Part shown: in pieces, positions 16,792 through 25,606 of the stretch
How the letters are laid out: every line of letters starts with the position of its first letter
Numbering within the stretch: the stretch's first letter is position 1
Origin: Microbacterium sufflavum
GTDB lineage: Bacteria > Actinomycetota > Actinomycetes > Actinomycetales > Microbacteriaceae
Direction: 5' to 3'
DNA length: 64,000 nucleotides
Assembly: GCF_023101165.1 (NCBI RefSeq)
Contig: NZ_CP078076.1
Coordinates: forward strand, 868,001-932,000
The notes under the pieces: model-generated
Database searches by the model: none
Seen by the model: the letters and a program-made list of their open reading frames with translations, nothing else
Told to the model about the DNA's origin: nothing
Position numbers and translations under genes: made by a program

Positions 16792-18497
16792 CTACCGACT
16801 CCCCGTGCGTCTTCGGTTCGTCGCGTCATCCGGCGACACGGCCGAGAAGCGTCGCGGGAAGCGCGCACGAATCAGCGCCAGCGCAGCGGCAAGCTCAGGT
16901 GCGCGGAACATCGCCAATGCCGAGACGTAGACCGCCCCACTGAGCAGACCGATCGCGATCGTCCCGAGAACACCCGGGAGCTTGTCACTGACGAACCAAC
17001 CAGCCTGACCGCCGAGTGCGAGATACAACGCCCACCCCGCGAGTGTCGCTGGCACTGCTGCCAAGAGACACCGCGCCAGTGGGCGAACCCAATCTTGGAC
17101 GTGAAGACCGCCGAGTCTCCGCCGGAGCAACACCACGGCGATTGCGCTCTGGCCGATCGACGCGACCGACTGCCCCAGAGCGACGGCTGCTGCAAGTGAT
17201 GTGACCGGGAGGATATGCAGCTCATGGAGCAGCCACGCGAGGCTGGCGGTCGCGATCACGACTGCGGTCTGGAAGAGCGTGAACCAGAACGGCGTACGTG
17301 TATCTCCGAGCGCATAAAAGGTCCGCTGCACGATGAATAGAACGGCGAGCGGTACCAGACTCAACAAGTAGCAGCAAAGGACGAGAGAGGCCTCCGCTGC
17401 ATCGTGTGGCGAATTCGTAAAGACGCGCGAAGCGGGCACGGCAGCCGCGACTAAGGCCGCCAGTGCTGCGAACAAGAAGAACCCCAGTGTTCTGATGCTC
17501 CGCGAAATGTCCCGCCTCATTTCGGGATATGCGCCGAGCGACGCGTGCTCGGACAATCGCGGTAATAGGGGGTTCCGATCGACAGCACGATGATCGAATA
17601 CGGCAGCATGAAGACGAGCCAGGCATTGCTCATCACGGCCGATGCGGCGCCCTGGCCGGATGCCTCGTTTGCGACCCAGCTCTGATAGAAGCCCGCGCCG
17701 AGGCTGACCAATGCCATAAGAAGAGTCCAGCTCGCCACGCGGCCAAGATCGCCCAGCTGGGCGCCCCGCCACCGGAAGTCGATCTCCAGCCGGATACCGG
17801 TTCTCCTCCAGAAGAGAAGGAGGACCAGCGCTTGCAGGGCAATGCCGCCGGTCGCTACGCCGCCTAGTGACGCGATCATGCCCGGGCTCCATTCCGCCAC
17901 TCGCGCAAGGTTCTCGCCGAATGCCATACCGATGAGCAGGAATCCGATGATCGACAAGATGTTGTTCGCCACCGGCGCCCAGGCGAACGGGCCAAAAATG
18001 CCCTTGGCATTCAGCACCTCACCGAGCAGCGCATACAAGCCGTAGAAGAAGATCTGCGGGAGACACCAATACGCGAACGCGGTGGCGAGGGCGATCTGAG
18101 CGGTGTTCTCAGGGCGCAACTGCAAGGAGACCAGCCAGGGTGCCACAACGACGGCCGCGCCCGTCATCAGCAGGAGAATAGCTCCGCCCATCGTGACCAG
18201 CTTCGATACAAACTCCTTGCCGTCTTGGCGCCGCGATGCTCGGACGATCTGGGGCACGATCACGGCCGTGAGGATACCGACGGAGATCAGCCCGAAGATG
18301 CTGTTAGGAAGTTGGTTCGCCACGGAGAACGCGTCGGCGACCGCCGATCTGTTCGAGCCGACCACACCAACGAGAACGACCGTCCGCAGGAGACCGGTTA
18401 CCCGGGAAGCAAGAGTGCCCGCTCCGAGCATGATGCTTCCGCGTTCCACCCCGACCATCCGCTCCTCGGTTCCGCCGTCGGGGGCCGATGATGTCAC
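16792..18497 (-). pseudogene. murJ: MurJ/MviN-type lipid II flippase, frameshifted, in a low-GC stretch
   Basis: The N-terminal part (GTG 18497, with AAGGAG upstream) reads about 312 good MurJ residues to SIIVLSIGTPYY. It then runs into 14 foreign residues and a stop at 17517. In another frame the protein resumes as RLSEHASLGAYPE and RRDISRSIRTLGFF and continues to 16792. Adding one base next to 17561-17562 restores TPYYTRLSEHA and a product of about 568 residues, a normal MurJ length. MurJ flips peptidoglycan precursor across the membrane. The segment is lower in GC and uses codons (ATA, AGA, TTA) rare in its neighbours, so it is probably acquired. A sequencing error is the main alternative to a true pseudogene. 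Confidence 0.82.
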
Positions 18498-18584
18498 GTC
18501 GCTTCTCCTTCGAGTAGCGAGATGCCCGGGTTTATTCGCGGACCCCGTCGGGAATAGAAGCGGGCGGCGGGCGTTGCACCCCGC

Positions 18585-19244
18585 ATGATTGAAAGTTCAA
18601 CCGTCGCGCCGGCTGCCACCGAACGGACCCGCGTGCGGGTGCCGCTGCGCTTCGGCGACGGGTACACCACCACGGCCGACGTCGTGACCTTCGACGGACT
18701 GGTCGACGGACGCGAGCACCTGCTGCTCGGCCTCGGCGACTGGCGCGCGGCGCTCGACCGCGCGGCCGAGGGCGGCGATGCCCCGCTCGTCCGCCCGCAC
18801 AGCGAGTGCCTCACCGGCGACGTGTTCGGCTCCGAGCGCTGCGACTGCGGCCCCCAGCTGCGCGAAGCGGTCGAGCGGATCGCCGAGCAGGGCGGGTTCC
18901 TGCTGTATCTGCGCCAGGAGGGTCGCGGCATCGGCCTCTACGCCAAGCTCGACGCCTACGCGCTGCAGGACGCCGGTCTCGACACGTACGAGGCGAACGT
19001 CGCCCTGGGTCACGGCGAGGACGAGCGCGACTACACGGTCGCCGCGCAGATGCTCCGCGCCGTCGGGGTCGACGGCATCCGTCTGCTGAGCAACAACCCC
19101 GACAAGGCCGTGCAGCTCGAGGCGCTGGGCATCCGCGTGACCGAGCGCGTGCCCACCGGCGTGCACCTGTCGGAGTCGAACTCGCGCTACCTGCAGGCCA
19201 AGCGCGACCACACCGCGCACACGATCGACCTGTCGGCGGCGTGA
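18585..19244 (+). CDS. ribA: GTP cyclohydrolase II
   Basis: The 219-residue protein carries the zinc cysteines C75, C86 and C88 in CLTGDVFGSERCDCG and the GTP-binding LRQEGRGIGLYAKLDAY. It opens GTP to the first intermediate of riboflavin synthesis. It is a stand-alone enzyme without the fused DHBP synthase domain, and no other rib gene is close. A second, non-riboflavin role such as a step in deazapurine or other secondary metabolism is therefore possible. ATG 18585 is used. It is followed after 17 bases by a MarR gene, probably in one transcript. Confidence 0.87.
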   Translation: MIESSTVAPAATERTRVRVPLRFGDGYTTTADVVTFDGLVDGREHLLLGLGDWRAALDRAAEGGDAPLVRPHSECLTGDVFGSERCDCGPQLREAVERIAEQGGFLLYLRQEGRGIGLYAKLDAYALQDAGLDTYEANVALGHGEDERDYTVAAQMLRAVGVDGIRLLSNNPDKAVQLEALGIRVTERVPTGVHLSESNSRYLQAKRDHTAHTIDLSAA

Positions 19245-19261
19245 CCGGCGGGGAGGACACC

Positions 19262-19732
19262 ATGACGGCCCAGCGCTCGGAGCGGCGGCTCGACGACACG
19301 GAGATGGCGACGTGGCTGCCCGTCATTCGCTTCGTGCAGCTGCTGCCCCAGGTGCTCGACCGCACTCTCAAGGACGAGGTGGGCCTGAATCACGCACGCT
19401 ACGCGATCATGGTCACGCTCGCGGGGCGCGACGACGGCGCGGTGACCATGACGGAACTCGCACGCATCGCCGGTCTGAGCCGTTCGCGGCTGAGTCACGC
19501 GCTCGACTCGCTGGAGGAGCGGGGGTGGGTCGAGCGCACGTCGTGCAGTACTGACAAGCGCACGCTGTCGGCCGCGCTCACCCCCGCGGGCAGGGAGATG
19601 CTGCGCACCGCCGCCCCCGTGCACGTGGAGCAGGTGCGCGAGCTGGTGCTCGACCCGCTCACCCCCGCGGAACGCGAACAGCTCCAGTCGATCCTCACGA
19701 AGCTGCTCCCGGGTGTGACCGCGGCGCTCTGA
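19262..19732 (+). CDS. MarR family transcriptional regulator
   Basis: This 156-residue winged-helix protein has ELARIAGLSRSRLSHALDSLEERGWVER as recognition helix and the wing STDKRTLSAALTPAG. ATG 19262 has GGGGAGGA about 6 bases upstream. It lies 17 bases after ribA and probably shares its promoter. The start of its terminator palindrome overlaps its stop codon. Ligand and targets are unknown. Confidence 0.84.
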   Translation: MTAQRSERRLDDTEMATWLPVIRFVQLLPQVLDRTLKDEVGLNHARYAIMVTLAGRDDGAVTMTELARIAGLSRSRLSHALDSLEERGWVERTSCSTDKRTLSAALTPAGREMLRTAAPVHVEQVRELVLDPLTPAEREQLQSILTKLLPGVTAAL

Positions 19733-19759
19733 GGCGTTCTGCTCTGAGCAGAACGCCTC
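19731..19759 (+). terminator. 29-bp perfect palindrome after the MarR gene
   Basis: GAGGCGTTCTGCTC (19731-19744) is perfectly inverted at 19746-19759 with one central T. As RNA it is a strong hairpin right at the stop codon. As DNA it is also a candidate operator 34 bases before the XRE-type gene. No T-tract follows. Confidence 0.6.
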
Positions 19760-19792
19760 GAACCCCGCCGAGCGCCCGGATTATCGTGAGGC

Positions 19793-20152
19793 ATGGCCGA
19801 CATCGTCCCGTTCCCCCGCGCTCCCCGTCCCGCCCGTCCCCAGCCGAGCGACCCCGAGCCGCTGTGGCGGCAGCAGCTGGGCGACCAGCTCCGCCGTCGG
19901 CGGCACGACCGCGAGGAGACCCTCACTGCCACCGCCGAGAAGGCCGGGGTGTCGCCGCAATACCTCTCCGAGGTCGAGCGCGGGCTCAAGGAGCCGTCGA
20001 GCGAGATGATCGCCGCGATCGCCGGAGCCCTCGACACGAGCCTGGTCGAGCTGACCAGCGCCGTGGCCGACGACCTGCGCGCGACTGCGGCCCCGGCATC
20101 GGCATCGGCTGCGGTCTCGGCCTCACGCGGCGCGTTCGCCCTCGCGGCCTGA
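19793..20152 (+). CDS. XRE-family regulator, ClgR/PopR-like
   Basis: The 119-residue protein has a Cro-type helix-turn-helix at residues 23-85. Its core SPQYLSEVERGLKEPSSEM matches the family pattern of ClgR and PopR (YLSEVERGxKE.SSE). In actinobacteria those proteins activate clp protease genes and are themselves Clp substrates. Here the gene converges on two clpP genes, which supports that role. The C-terminal tail is Ala/Ser-rich and ends in AFALAA, a hydrophobic Ala-Ala end of the kind Clp proteases recognise. A -10-like TATCGT 5 bases before ATG 19793 suggests a leaderless message. Confidence 0.75.
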   Translation: MADIVPFPRAPRPARPQPSDPEPLWRQQLGDQLRRRRHDREETLTATAEKAGVSPQYLSEVERGLKEPSSEMIAAIAGALDTSLVELTSAVADDLRATAAPASASAAVSASRGAFALAA

Positions 20153-20258
20153 CCGCGCACGCGGCGCCCGGCTTCGTCGCCGCGTGCCCTCCCCGGTGGA
20201 GCCCGGTGTCGCCGTCGCGCCGCCGCACGCCCCGCCCGCACGCGCCGCCCGGTGGAGC

Positions 20259-20295
20259 CCCGGGGCCGACGCGGCACCGCGGCGTCGGCCCCGGG
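20259..20295. terminator. Bidirectional terminator between the XRE and clpP genes
   Basis: CCCGGGGCCGACGC (20259-20272) pairs perfectly with GCGTCGGCCCCGGG (20282-20295) around 9 bases. It sits between two convergent genes. Confidence 0.7.
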
Positions 20296-20303
20296 TCCGG
20301 GCG

Positions 20304-20900
20304 TCACCCCGCGTCGCGCGGCCCGAGCACGGTGTCGATCAGGCCGTACTCCTTCGCCGCCACGGCCGTGAACACCCGGTCGCGGTCGGTGTCGACGCGG
20401 AGCTCCTCGAGGGTGCGACCGCTGTGCCTGGCCAGGATCGCCTCCATGTCGGACCGCACCCGCACCACCTCGTCGGCCGCGAGGATGAGGTCGGGGATCG
20501 CACCCCGCGACTGCCCGGCGGGCTGATGCAGCACGATGCGCGCGTGCGCGAGAGCGGCCCGCTCCCCCGGCGCCCCTGCCGCGACGAGCAGCGCCGCCGG
20601 ACCGATGGCCTGGCCGACGCAGGTCGTGGCGATGCGGGGACGGATGTGCTGCATCGTGTCGTAGATCGCGAGCGCCGCCCCGGGATCGCCGCCCTCGCTG
20701 TTGATGTAGAACTGCACCGCGGAGTCGGGGCTGTCGGCATCGAGGTGCAGCAGCTGTGCGATGAGCGCGTTCGCCACGCCCGCGTCGATGCCGGTGCCGA
20801 GGTAGATGACGCGTTCGGCCAGCAGGTGCGAGTACACGTCCATGACCCGCTCGCCGCGGGGGTGCTGGGCGATCACGTTGGGGATCGTGTAGCTGCTCAT
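20304..20900 (-). CDS. clpP: ClpP-like subunit lacking the catalytic serine
   Basis: The 198-residue protein has the ClpP fold: FYINSEGGDPGAALAIYDTM, LHQPAGQSRG with His125, and VDTDRDRVF with the Asp. Where active ClpP has GQAASMGA, this protein reads GQAIGPAA, so the nucleophile position is Gly100. It should not cleave peptide bonds by itself and is probably a structural partner, like ClpR subunits in cyanobacteria and plastids. Its ATG overlaps the stop of the intact clpP upstream (ATGA), consistent with a mixed two-ring complex. Confidence 0.85.
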   Translation of the reverse strand: MSSYTIPNVIAQHPRGERVMDVYSHLLAERVIYLGTGIDAGVANALIAQLLHLDADSPDSAVQFYINSEGGDPGAALAIYDTMQHIRPRIATTCVGQAIGPAALLVAAGAPGERAALAHARIVLHQPAGQSRGAIPDLILAADEVVRVRSDMEAILARHSGRTLEELRVDTDRDRVFTAVAAKEYGLIDTVLGPRDAG

Positions 20901-21511
20901 GCGTCCGCCCCCAGTCCCACGCGCGCGCGGCGTCGCGGCATGATGTCGGCCGTCGACTCCACGATCCGGTCGATGAAGCCGTACTCCTGCGCCTGCGTGG
21001 CGGTGTACCAGCGGTCGTGCAGGGAGTCCTCGAAGATCCGCTCCACGGGCTGACCGGTGTCGTGGGCGATGAGTCCGAGCACGGTGTCGCGCATGTGACG
21101 GAGGTCGTCCGCCTGCGCTTCGATCTCGACCGCGGATCCGCCGATTCCCGCTGAGCCCTGATGCATGAGGATGCGCGCGTGCGGCAGCGCCCGACGCTTG
21201 CCCGGTGTGCCCGCCGACAGCAGGAACTGTCCGGCGCTGCACGCGAGGCCGAGCGCGAGGGTCGAGACGTCGTTGGGCACGAGCCGCATGAGGTCGCGGA
21301 TCGCGAGCATCGACGGCACGGACCCGCCGGGAGAGTGGATCCACAGGGCGATGTCGGCGACGGGGTCCTCTGCCGAGAGGCTGAGCAGCTGCGTCATCAG
21401 CAGCGTGCCGTTGTCGTCGTCGAGGGCGCCGTCGAGCACGAGCACGCGCTCGTGGAAGAGCGCGCGCCGGGCTTCCTGGCTGAACTGGGGTATGGGTTTC
21501 TCGTCGCTCAT
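20897..21511 (-). CDS. clpP: ATP-dependent Clp protease proteolytic subunit (active type)
   Basis: This 204-residue ClpP has a complete triad: Ser92 in GLACSAGQFLLSAG, His117 in ILMHQGSAG and Asp in the FEDSLHDRWYTA region. WIHSPGGSVPSMLAIRDLM is the substrate-binding strand and helix. It degrades unfolded or tagged proteins with ClpX or ClpC, neither of which is encoded here. ATG 21511 has GGAGG 8 bases upstream. It is the first gene of a two-clpP operon. Without clpX nearby and with a ClgR/PopR-like gene opposite, this resembles the accessory clpP3P4-type locus of Streptomyces more than the housekeeping one. Confidence 0.88.
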   Translation of the reverse strand: MSDEKPIPQFSQEARRALFHERVLVLDGALDDDNGTLLMTQLLSLSAEDPVADIALWIHSPGGSVPSMLAIRDLMRLVPNDVSTLALGLACSAGQFLLSAGTPGKRRALPHARILMHQGSAGIGGSAVEIEAQADDLRHMRDTVLGLIAHDTGQPVERIFEDSLHDRWYTATQAQEYGFIDRIVESTADIMPRRRARVGLGADA

Positions 21512-21635
21512 GACCCCAGCCTCCGCCGCTCCGGGAGCCGGTGGGTCGGTCTCCGCCGTGGGCGGATCCGCCGTGGGCAGAGGACGTGTGCGCTGCCCGA
21601 AAGCCGCGCGTAACACCCCCGACTCACGACGTTCC

Positions 21636-21641
21636 TAGCCT
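21636..21641 (+). promoter_or_regulatory. -10 of a leaderless thioesterase gene
   Basis: TAGCCT is followed by exactly 7 bases and the ATG at 21649. No ribosome binding site is present. Confidence 0.55.
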
Positions 21642-21648
21642 CGAGCAC

Positions 21649-22122
21649 ATGGCGAGACAGAAGGCACCGGAATGGCAGTGGTCGGAAGACGGGATCAACT
21701 TCCGCACCCGCAAGTGGGTGCGCCCCGAAGACCTCAACGCGAACGGCACGCTGTTCGGCGGCAGCCTGCTGAAGTGGATCGATGAAGAGGCGGCGATCTA
21801 CGCGATCGTGCAGCTGGGCAACTACCGCGCCGTGACGAAGCACATCTCCGCGATCACGTTCGAAGCGTCGGCGGTGCAGGGCGACCTGATCGAGATCGGC
21901 CTGCAGGCGACGCGGTTCGGCACCACGTCGCTGACGATGCGCGCGGTCGCCCGCAACATGATCACCCGCAAGCGCATCCTCACGATCGACGAGATCGTGT
22001 TCGTGAGCCTGGACGAGGACGGGATGCCGACCCCGCACGGCTATCGCGAGATCACCTACAACCGCGATCGCATGCCCACGGAGCGCATCGCCACCGGGAC
22101 GGTCCGGCTGCCGAAGCTCTGA
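21649..22122 (+). CDS. Acyl-CoA thioesterase, hotdog fold (YciA type)
   Basis: The 157-residue protein has the hotdog core of acyl-CoA thioesterases: NANGTLFGGSLLKWIDEEAA, in which the long helix and Asp/Glu form the active site, then a beta sheet and RIATGTVRLP. It hydrolyses acyl-CoA to free acid and CoA. A leaderless start at ATG 21649 is indicated by TAGCCT-N7-ATG. It diverges from the clpP operon. A strong hairpin terminates it. Confidence 0.85.
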   Translation: MARQKAPEWQWSEDGINFRTRKWVRPEDLNANGTLFGGSLLKWIDEEAAIYAIVQLGNYRAVTKHISAITFEASAVQGDLIEIGLQATRFGTTSLTMRAVARNMITRKRILTIDEIVFVSLDEDGMPTPHGYREITYNRDRMPTERIATGTVRLPKL

Positions 22123-22154
22123 GCGGACGCCGCCGGGGGGAACGGCGTCCGCTC
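22121..22154. terminator. Terminator after thioesterase gene
   Basis: GAGCGGACGCCG (22121-22132) pairs perfectly with CGGCGTCCGCTC (22143-22154) around a 10-base loop. It starts at the thioesterase stop and could also serve the leftward gene ending at 22175. Confidence 0.75.
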
Positions 22155-22174
22155 AGAAGAGAAGGGGTCAGGGG

Positions 22175-23600
22175 TCAGGCGGCCAGGGCGAGCGCGCGGC
22201 GGTGGCTGATCCGGTGCCCCACCCAGAACCCGATCGCGATGAGCCCGGCGAGCGCGACCCCGAGGATCCACGGGAGCATCGACGGCGCGGCGCCCGCGGT
22301 GGCGGTGGCGAGCGTGCCGGAGCCGTCGGCGATGCGCCCGTTGCCGGAGGCGAGGTCGGCCGCGCCCGCTTCGAGCGTCCCGCCGCCCGCGGCCAGGTCA
22401 CCCGATCCGTCCGCGACCGCGTCGGCTCCGGCGCTCAGCTCGCCCATGCCCGTGTGGAGGGCACTCGCGCCGGACTGCAGCGTGCCGATGCCGGTGGCCA
22501 GGGTGCTGGCGCCCTCGTCGAGCCGGCCCGCGCCGTCGTCGAGTCGCACGGTGCCGGCGTGCAGCGTGGAGGCACCGGTCGAGAGCGTGCCGAGGCCCTG
22601 CGTGAGCTTCGTGGCTCCGGCGCTGAGCTGGGCGGTTCCGGCCTGGAGCGCCTGCGTGCCGGCGACGAGCGCGGGGGCACCCTCCGGGGCGACCAGGGCG
22701 ACCGTTCCGGGCCAGCCGAGTGCGGGGTCGCCGTTGGCGATGGCGTTGACCCCGGCCGTCACGCGCGCGGCACCGTCGGCCGCGCCGATGAGTCCCTGCG
22801 CGAGCGAGGGTGCGGCGGCGGCCGGGGCCGCGAGGGCGTCGACGGCCTGATCGACTCCGGCCGCGAGCTGCGCGAGCTGCTGCAGCTGCACGTTGGTCGG
22901 GTCAGCGGCGAGCATCCCGGCGAGGCTGTCCGCGAGTTGCTGCGACCGACCGGGGGCGGCCGTCGCGGCGTTCTGCAGCGCGGTCTTCGTGTCGGGATGG
23001 GCAAGCGTCTGCACCGAGGTCGTCACTCCGGCGGAGGGTGTCGCTCAGCGTGGTGGCACCCGCCAGCACGCCGGTCGTGTACTGGTGCGCGCCCGTCACG
23101 CCCGCCGACAGCCGGGTGGCGCCCGCGACGAGCTGCTGCGCGCCCGCATCGGCTGCGGCGGCACCGGCCGCGAGGTCCTGCGATCCGGCGAGCGCGGTCT
23201 GCGCGCCACCGCTCAGGCGGCTCGCACCGGCCTCGGCGTTCGCGGCGCCCGCGGCGAGGTCGCCCGCACCAGCAGCGAGGGCCGTGGCTCCCGCCGCCGC
23301 GGTGGTGGCACCGTCGCTCAGCTTCTGCGAGCCGTCCTCGGCGCTCGCGGCACCCGCGGCGAGGTCCTGCGTCCCGTCGGCGAGGGTCTGCGCGCCGTCG
23401 GACAGTTCGGCGGCACCGGCCGCAAGCTTCGCCGACCCGTCTTCCGCGGCGGTGGTGCCGTCGGCGAGCTCCGCGGCGCCGGCGGCGATCTTGCTCGTGG
23501 TGGCGAAGAACAGCAGGATCATGGCGGCCAGCAGCAGGCTGAGCACGATCACGGCGATGCGCATGCCGAGGCCGTGCGCGTGGGGTGTTGCACTCGTCAT
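22175..23600 (-). pseudogene. Leu-x-x-Gly heptad-repeat membrane protein, frameshifted
   Basis: The gene starts at ATG 23600 with a TM helix (AVIVLSLLLAAMILLFF). About 20 seven-residue repeats of the type xxxLxxG follow (ELADGTT, KLAAGAA, DLAAGAA and so on), the X-X-X-Leu-X-X-Gly family seen in YhgE/Pip-like and MMPL-linked proteins. After LSDTL the frame is lost. A second frame resumes with VTTSVQTLAHPDTKTAL, more heptads and a final TM (WILGVALAGLIAIGFWVG). Removing one C near 23033 joins them as SDTLAGVTTSVQTL. The intact protein would be a long extracytoplasmic helix anchored at both ends. Sequencing error is the main alternative. Confidence 0.8.
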
Positions 23601-23690
23601 TGAGGACTCCCGGGTGGTGTGTGGCGTCGTTGCCACGGGCGACTGTAGGGCCCCGGTCCCCCGCCGCACCGGAATTGCCGGACGATACCA

Positions 23691-23711
23691 AGTCCCAGCG
23701 TACGCGGGACT
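23691..23711 (-). terminator. Hairpin after the trans-sulfuration gene
   Basis: AGTCCC (23691-23696) pairs with GGGACT (23706-23711); the loop contains the palindrome GCGTACGC. It lies about 75 bases beyond the stop at 23785. Confidence 0.4.
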
Positions 23712-23784
23712 CAGTTTCTTGTGGCGGATGCACAAAGCGGCGTCCGCGCCCCCACCCCGCGAACGCCGCCCCGCGCCGTCGCCG

Positions 23785-25026
23785 CTAGCCCGGCAGGGAG
23801 GCGCCGCGGCCGGCCACCGCGACCGGGTCGGCGCCGTCGCCCGTCGAGCGCTCGGCGAGCACCGCGAACGCGCGGTCCAGGTCGGCGATCAGGTCGTCCG
23901 CGTTCTCGAGGCCGATCGACAGCCGCAGCACGTCGGCGGCGGGTCGTGCCTCCGGGGGCACCGGACGGTGCGTGAGAGCGGCAGGGTGCTGGATCAGCGA
24001 GTCCACGCCCCCGAGCGACACGGCGTGCGTGAACAGCGAGGTCGCCGACGCCACCGCCGACGCCGCCGCGTACCCGCCCCGCATCCGCATCGCGATCATG
24101 GCGCCCGTGCCGCGCATCTGCCGGCCGAGGATCCCGCGGGGATCCCCGTCGAGCCCCGGGTAGAAGACCTCGGCGACCTCTGGTCGGTCGATCAGCCACT
24201 GCACGAGGCGGCGAGCAGTGTCCTGCTGCTGCCGCACGCGCACGGGCAGGGTCGTGAGCCCGCGGTGGAGGAGATATGCGCCGAGCGGGTGCAGCAGCCC
24301 CCCGGTCACGGCACGCACTCGGCGCAGCGCTTCTGCGGTCTCCTCGTCACAGGCGACGACCCCGGCGATGACGTCGCCGTGGCCGCCGAGGTACTTGGTG
24401 GCGCTGTGCAGCGACATCGCCGCGCCCAGGTCGATCGGGTTCTGCAGCACCGGGGTGGCGAACGTGTTGTCGACCACGACCGGGACGTCGCCGGCCTGGC
24501 GCACCACGTCGGCGATGTCGGCGATGTCGAGCGTGGGGTTGGCGGGCGTCTCGACGACCACGAGCCCGGTGTCGGGGCGGATCGACGCGGCGACCTCCTC
24601 GGGGCGGCAGTACGTGGTGTCGACGCCGAGCAGCCCCGAGCCCAGCAGGTGGTCGGTGCCGCCGTACAGCGGACGGACCGCGACCACGTGGCGGGTGCCC
24701 GTCGCACCGGTGCGGGCGAGGATCACCGCGGTCATGGCGGCCATGCCCGACGCGAACGCGACCGCGGCCTCCGCGTGCTCGAGCTCGGCGAGGGCCTCCT
24801 CGAAGCGCGCGACCGTGGGGTTCCAGAGTCGGGCGTAGACCATGCTGCCGTCGGCGGGCGGAGGGCCCCCGGTGGCCATGGCCTCGTACGAGTCGCCCCC
24901 GCGCTCGACATCGGGCAGCGGGTTGGTGGTGGACAGGTCGATCGGCAGCGCGTGGACGCCGAGCCCCTCCAGGTCGGAGCGGCCGCTGTGGACGGCGATC
25001 GTGTCGGGATGCAGCGGTGCGGTCAT
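23785..25026 (-). CDS. PLP-dependent trans-sulfuration enzyme (cystathionine synthase/lyase family)
   Basis: The 413-residue protein is of the Cys/Met metabolism PLP family. YARLWNPTVARFEEALAELE is the N-terminal hallmark, VVVDNTFATPVLQNP binds the cofactor, and K211 in SATKYLGGHGD is the PLP lysine. Members are cystathionine gamma-synthase, gamma-lyase or methionine gamma-lyase; sequence alone does not separate them. ATG 25026 has GGAGG very close. It diverges from an Lrp/AsnC gene, which may regulate it in response to an amino acid. Confidence 0.85.
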   Translation of the reverse strand: MTAPLHPDTIAVHSGRSDLEGLGVHALPIDLSTTNPLPDVERGGDSYEAMATGGPPPADGSMVYARLWNPTVARFEEALAELEHAEAAVAFASGMAAMTAVILARTGATGTRHVVAVRPLYGGTDHLLGSGLLGVDTTYCRPEEVAASIRPDTGLVVVETPANPTLDIADIADVVRQAGDVPVVVDNTFATPVLQNPIDLGAAMSLHSATKYLGGHGDVIAGVVACDEETAEALRRVRAVTGGLLHPLGAYLLHRGLTTLPVRVRQQQDTARRLVQWLIDRPEVAEVFYPGLDGDPRGILGRQMRGTGAMIAMRMRGGYAAASAVASATSLFTHAVSLGGVDSLIQHPAALTHRPVPPEARPAADVLRLSIGLENADDLIADLDRAFAVLAERSTGDGADPVAVAGRGASLPG

Positions 25027-25138
25027 GCCTCCACGTTGCCGGAAACGTGAGAGAACCGCCGGAATTCGACAGCATCCGCGGGAACGGAGGCCTGATCCGA
25101 TATTCTGTGCAACATCCGGCGGGCGGGAGGGCGGCACC

Positions 25139-25606
25139 TTGGCGAAAGCGCAACTCGACGAGACCGATCTGGAGCTCCTCGCGGCGCTGACCCGCGATGC
25201 CGAGATCACGAACAAGGCTCTCGCGCATCGGCTGGGGTTGGCCGAGTCCACGTGCGCGCACCGCGTGCGGGCACTGCGCGAGCGCGGCATCATCCGCGAC
25301 ACCCGCGTGCGGGTCGACGGCGCGGCGCTCGGATACCCGCTGCAGGCGATCATCAAGGTGCGCCTCGCCAATCACACGGGGCCGAAGGTGACGGCGCTCT
25401 TCGACGCCCTCGTCGCGGTGCCCCGCGTGCTGCAGGTGTTCCACGTCGCGGGCGTCGACGACTTCCTGGTGCACGTCGCGGTGGAGGATGCGACGGCGCT
25501 GCGCGACATCGTGCTGGAACACATCACGATCCACCCGGTCGTGCGCGGCACCGAGACCCAGCTCGTGTTCGAGCTCCGCGACGGCACCGGCCTGCTCCCC
25601 CGCTAG
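25139..25606 (+). CDS. Lrp/AsnC family transcriptional regulator
   Basis: This 155-residue protein has an N-terminal helix-turn-helix (DETDLELLAALTRDAEITN; LAHRLGLAESTCAHRVRALRERGII). A C-terminal ligand-binding RAM domain contains VLQVFHVAGVDDFLVHVAVED. The start is TTG 25139, with GGGAGG about 8 bases upstream; no ATG or GTG is nearby. The -10 is probably TATTCT (25101-25106). It is divergent from the trans-sulfuration gene, the usual arrangement for a local regulator. Its stop overlaps the convergent small membrane gene by 4 bases. Confidence 0.85.
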   Translation: MAKAQLDETDLELLAALTRDAEITNKALAHRLGLAESTCAHRVRALRERGIIRDTRVRVDGAALGYPLQAIIKVRLANHTGPKVTALFDALVAVPRVLQVFHVAGVDDFLVHVAVEDATALRDIVLEHITIHPVVRGTETQLVFELRDGTGLLPR

